Shown here: positions 63,151 through 64,000 of the stretch, piece by piece | Layout: each line of letters starts with the position of its first letter | How positions within the stretch are numbered: the stretch's first letter is position 1 | Origin: Sapria himalayana | Taxonomy: Eukaryota; Streptophyta; Magnoliopsida; Malpighiales; Rafflesiaceae | NCBI GenBank assembly: GCA_029783825.1 | Contig: JAREIK010010268.1 | Span: 97,512-161,511 of the forward strand | Reading direction: 5' to 3' | DNA: 64,000 nt | The notes under the pieces: model-generated | What the model was told of the DNA's origin: nothing | What the model saw: only the letters and a program-made list of their open reading frames with translations | The model's database searches: none | Translations under genes and position numbers: made by a program

Positions 63151-64000
63151 AATAAGCTTAGGGTTATTTTGGTAGTACTTTTTTCTAAGTGTTTATATGC
63201 CATAAAAAATTTTAAGTATTTTTAGGACAAAAAAATTTCATTAGTAATATTTTAAATAATACATTTGAACCCCTAAAAAACACTTGACATATTCTTTTAA
63301 TAACCACACTTAGATATTTATTTTTTAAAATCATCAAATTTTTTTTGATGTAATTAAAACAACTATGTATTTATCTTTTAATATCAATTTATTTTCTTTT
63401 AAATTTTAATAAATATTTTAATTTTTTTTCCTAAATTTTAAAATCTTTTGGTAAATATTATTTAAATAGATTTCTAAAATCATTAAAATAATTTTATTTA
63501 TTTTAAATAATATAAATATTTACTAGTTTATTCATTAATTTAGTTATTTTTGAAATTTTTTTATTTAATCATACAAATAATTATTTTACTTATTAGTAGT
63601 AGTAATTTTTTGAATGTTAATTTATTAATAAAAATATTTTAAAAAAGATTATAAATATATAATTAATTATTTAATGTTTTTTTTAATATAAATTTTAATT
63701 ATCATAATTAAATATTACATAAAAAATAATTTGTATATTTTAAAAAAGTTTATAATATTAAAAATAATTATTTTAGTCATTATTAATATAAATTTTTATT
63801 AGTATTTATATATATTTGAAAATATTTTTTTATAAAATCCTATTTTTATAATTATATGAGGTGAATGTGTCTTTCAAGAATCACTCATCCATTGGCCATG
63901 ACATTCCTTTAATATAGAAAAGTACATAAAATATTAAAAATATAATATACAAAAAATTAAATAATTAAAGATTAGTGATAGAAATTATACCCATCCCAAA
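63151..64000. other. AT-rich non-coding DNA to window end
   Basis: Mostly A/T homopolymer-like sequence with TTTTAAAT and AATATTT words and no frame over 60 codons. Nothing further is recognised. Confidence 0.5.

Overview
The window looks like intergenic, repeat-dominated nuclear DNA from a flowering plant. The case rests on protein families visible in the sequence: a plant-type CACTA (En/Spm) TNP2 transposase in two decayed copies with its DUF4218 and DUF4216 segments, a Ptta/TNPA-like second CACTA gene in two copies, and an Ac-like hAT transposase with BED finger and hATC dimerisation domain. The species cannot be told from this; GC-rich hAT ends of the kind seen here are common in monocots, but that is a weak hint. 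No intact host gene was found. Every recognisable coding segment is interrupted by stops or frameshifts.

Layout. 1-2823 is a degenerate GATA/GACA array. 2824-6355 holds the left end of a hAT element and its dead transposase (3787-5810). 6356-10100 is GATA array again. 10101-16112 is CACTA copy A, minus strand, cut off inside its TNP2 gene by the next array. 16113-41964 is almost 26 kb of the same tetranucleotide family in the opposite orientation (TCTA on the plus strand), with higher-order duplications about 1.3-1.8 kb apart and a few non-array islands. 41965-48640 is a compound structure: a CACTA-terminus-like module in three copies (two direct, one inverted), two blocks of a 23-bp minisatellite, and a GATA array in the centre between the inverted copies.

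48641-50341 carries a probable LINE reverse-transcriptase scrap, a third minisatellite block and a decayed host-gene fragment with a P-loop motif. 50342-56370 is CACTA copy B, the more complete one, also on the minus strand. Then come a polypurine tract (56512-56815), a tandem repeat of about 550 bp in roughly four units (57109-59220), AT-rich DNA, a small minisatellite fragment, and a GC-rich hAT right end (60719-61563) holding a dense cluster of the palindrome GAGCTC. The rest is AT-rich DNA that includes a degenerate second copy of a repeat at about 59640.

How the parts relate. The two CACTA copies are paralogs that can be aligned to read each other's decay. CACTA termini or CACTA coding sequence abut the tetranucleotide arrays at four boundaries (10100, 16112, 44072, 47597), and CACTA terminus motifs occur as an island inside the big array (22632-22700). 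This suggests that the arrays and this CACTA family share a history, either by repeated insertion of CACTA elements into GATA arrays or by array expansion from short tetranucleotide seeds inside the elements. The many long reading frames rich in Tyr-Leu-Ser-Ile are a by-product of the TCTA repeat and are not annotated as genes.
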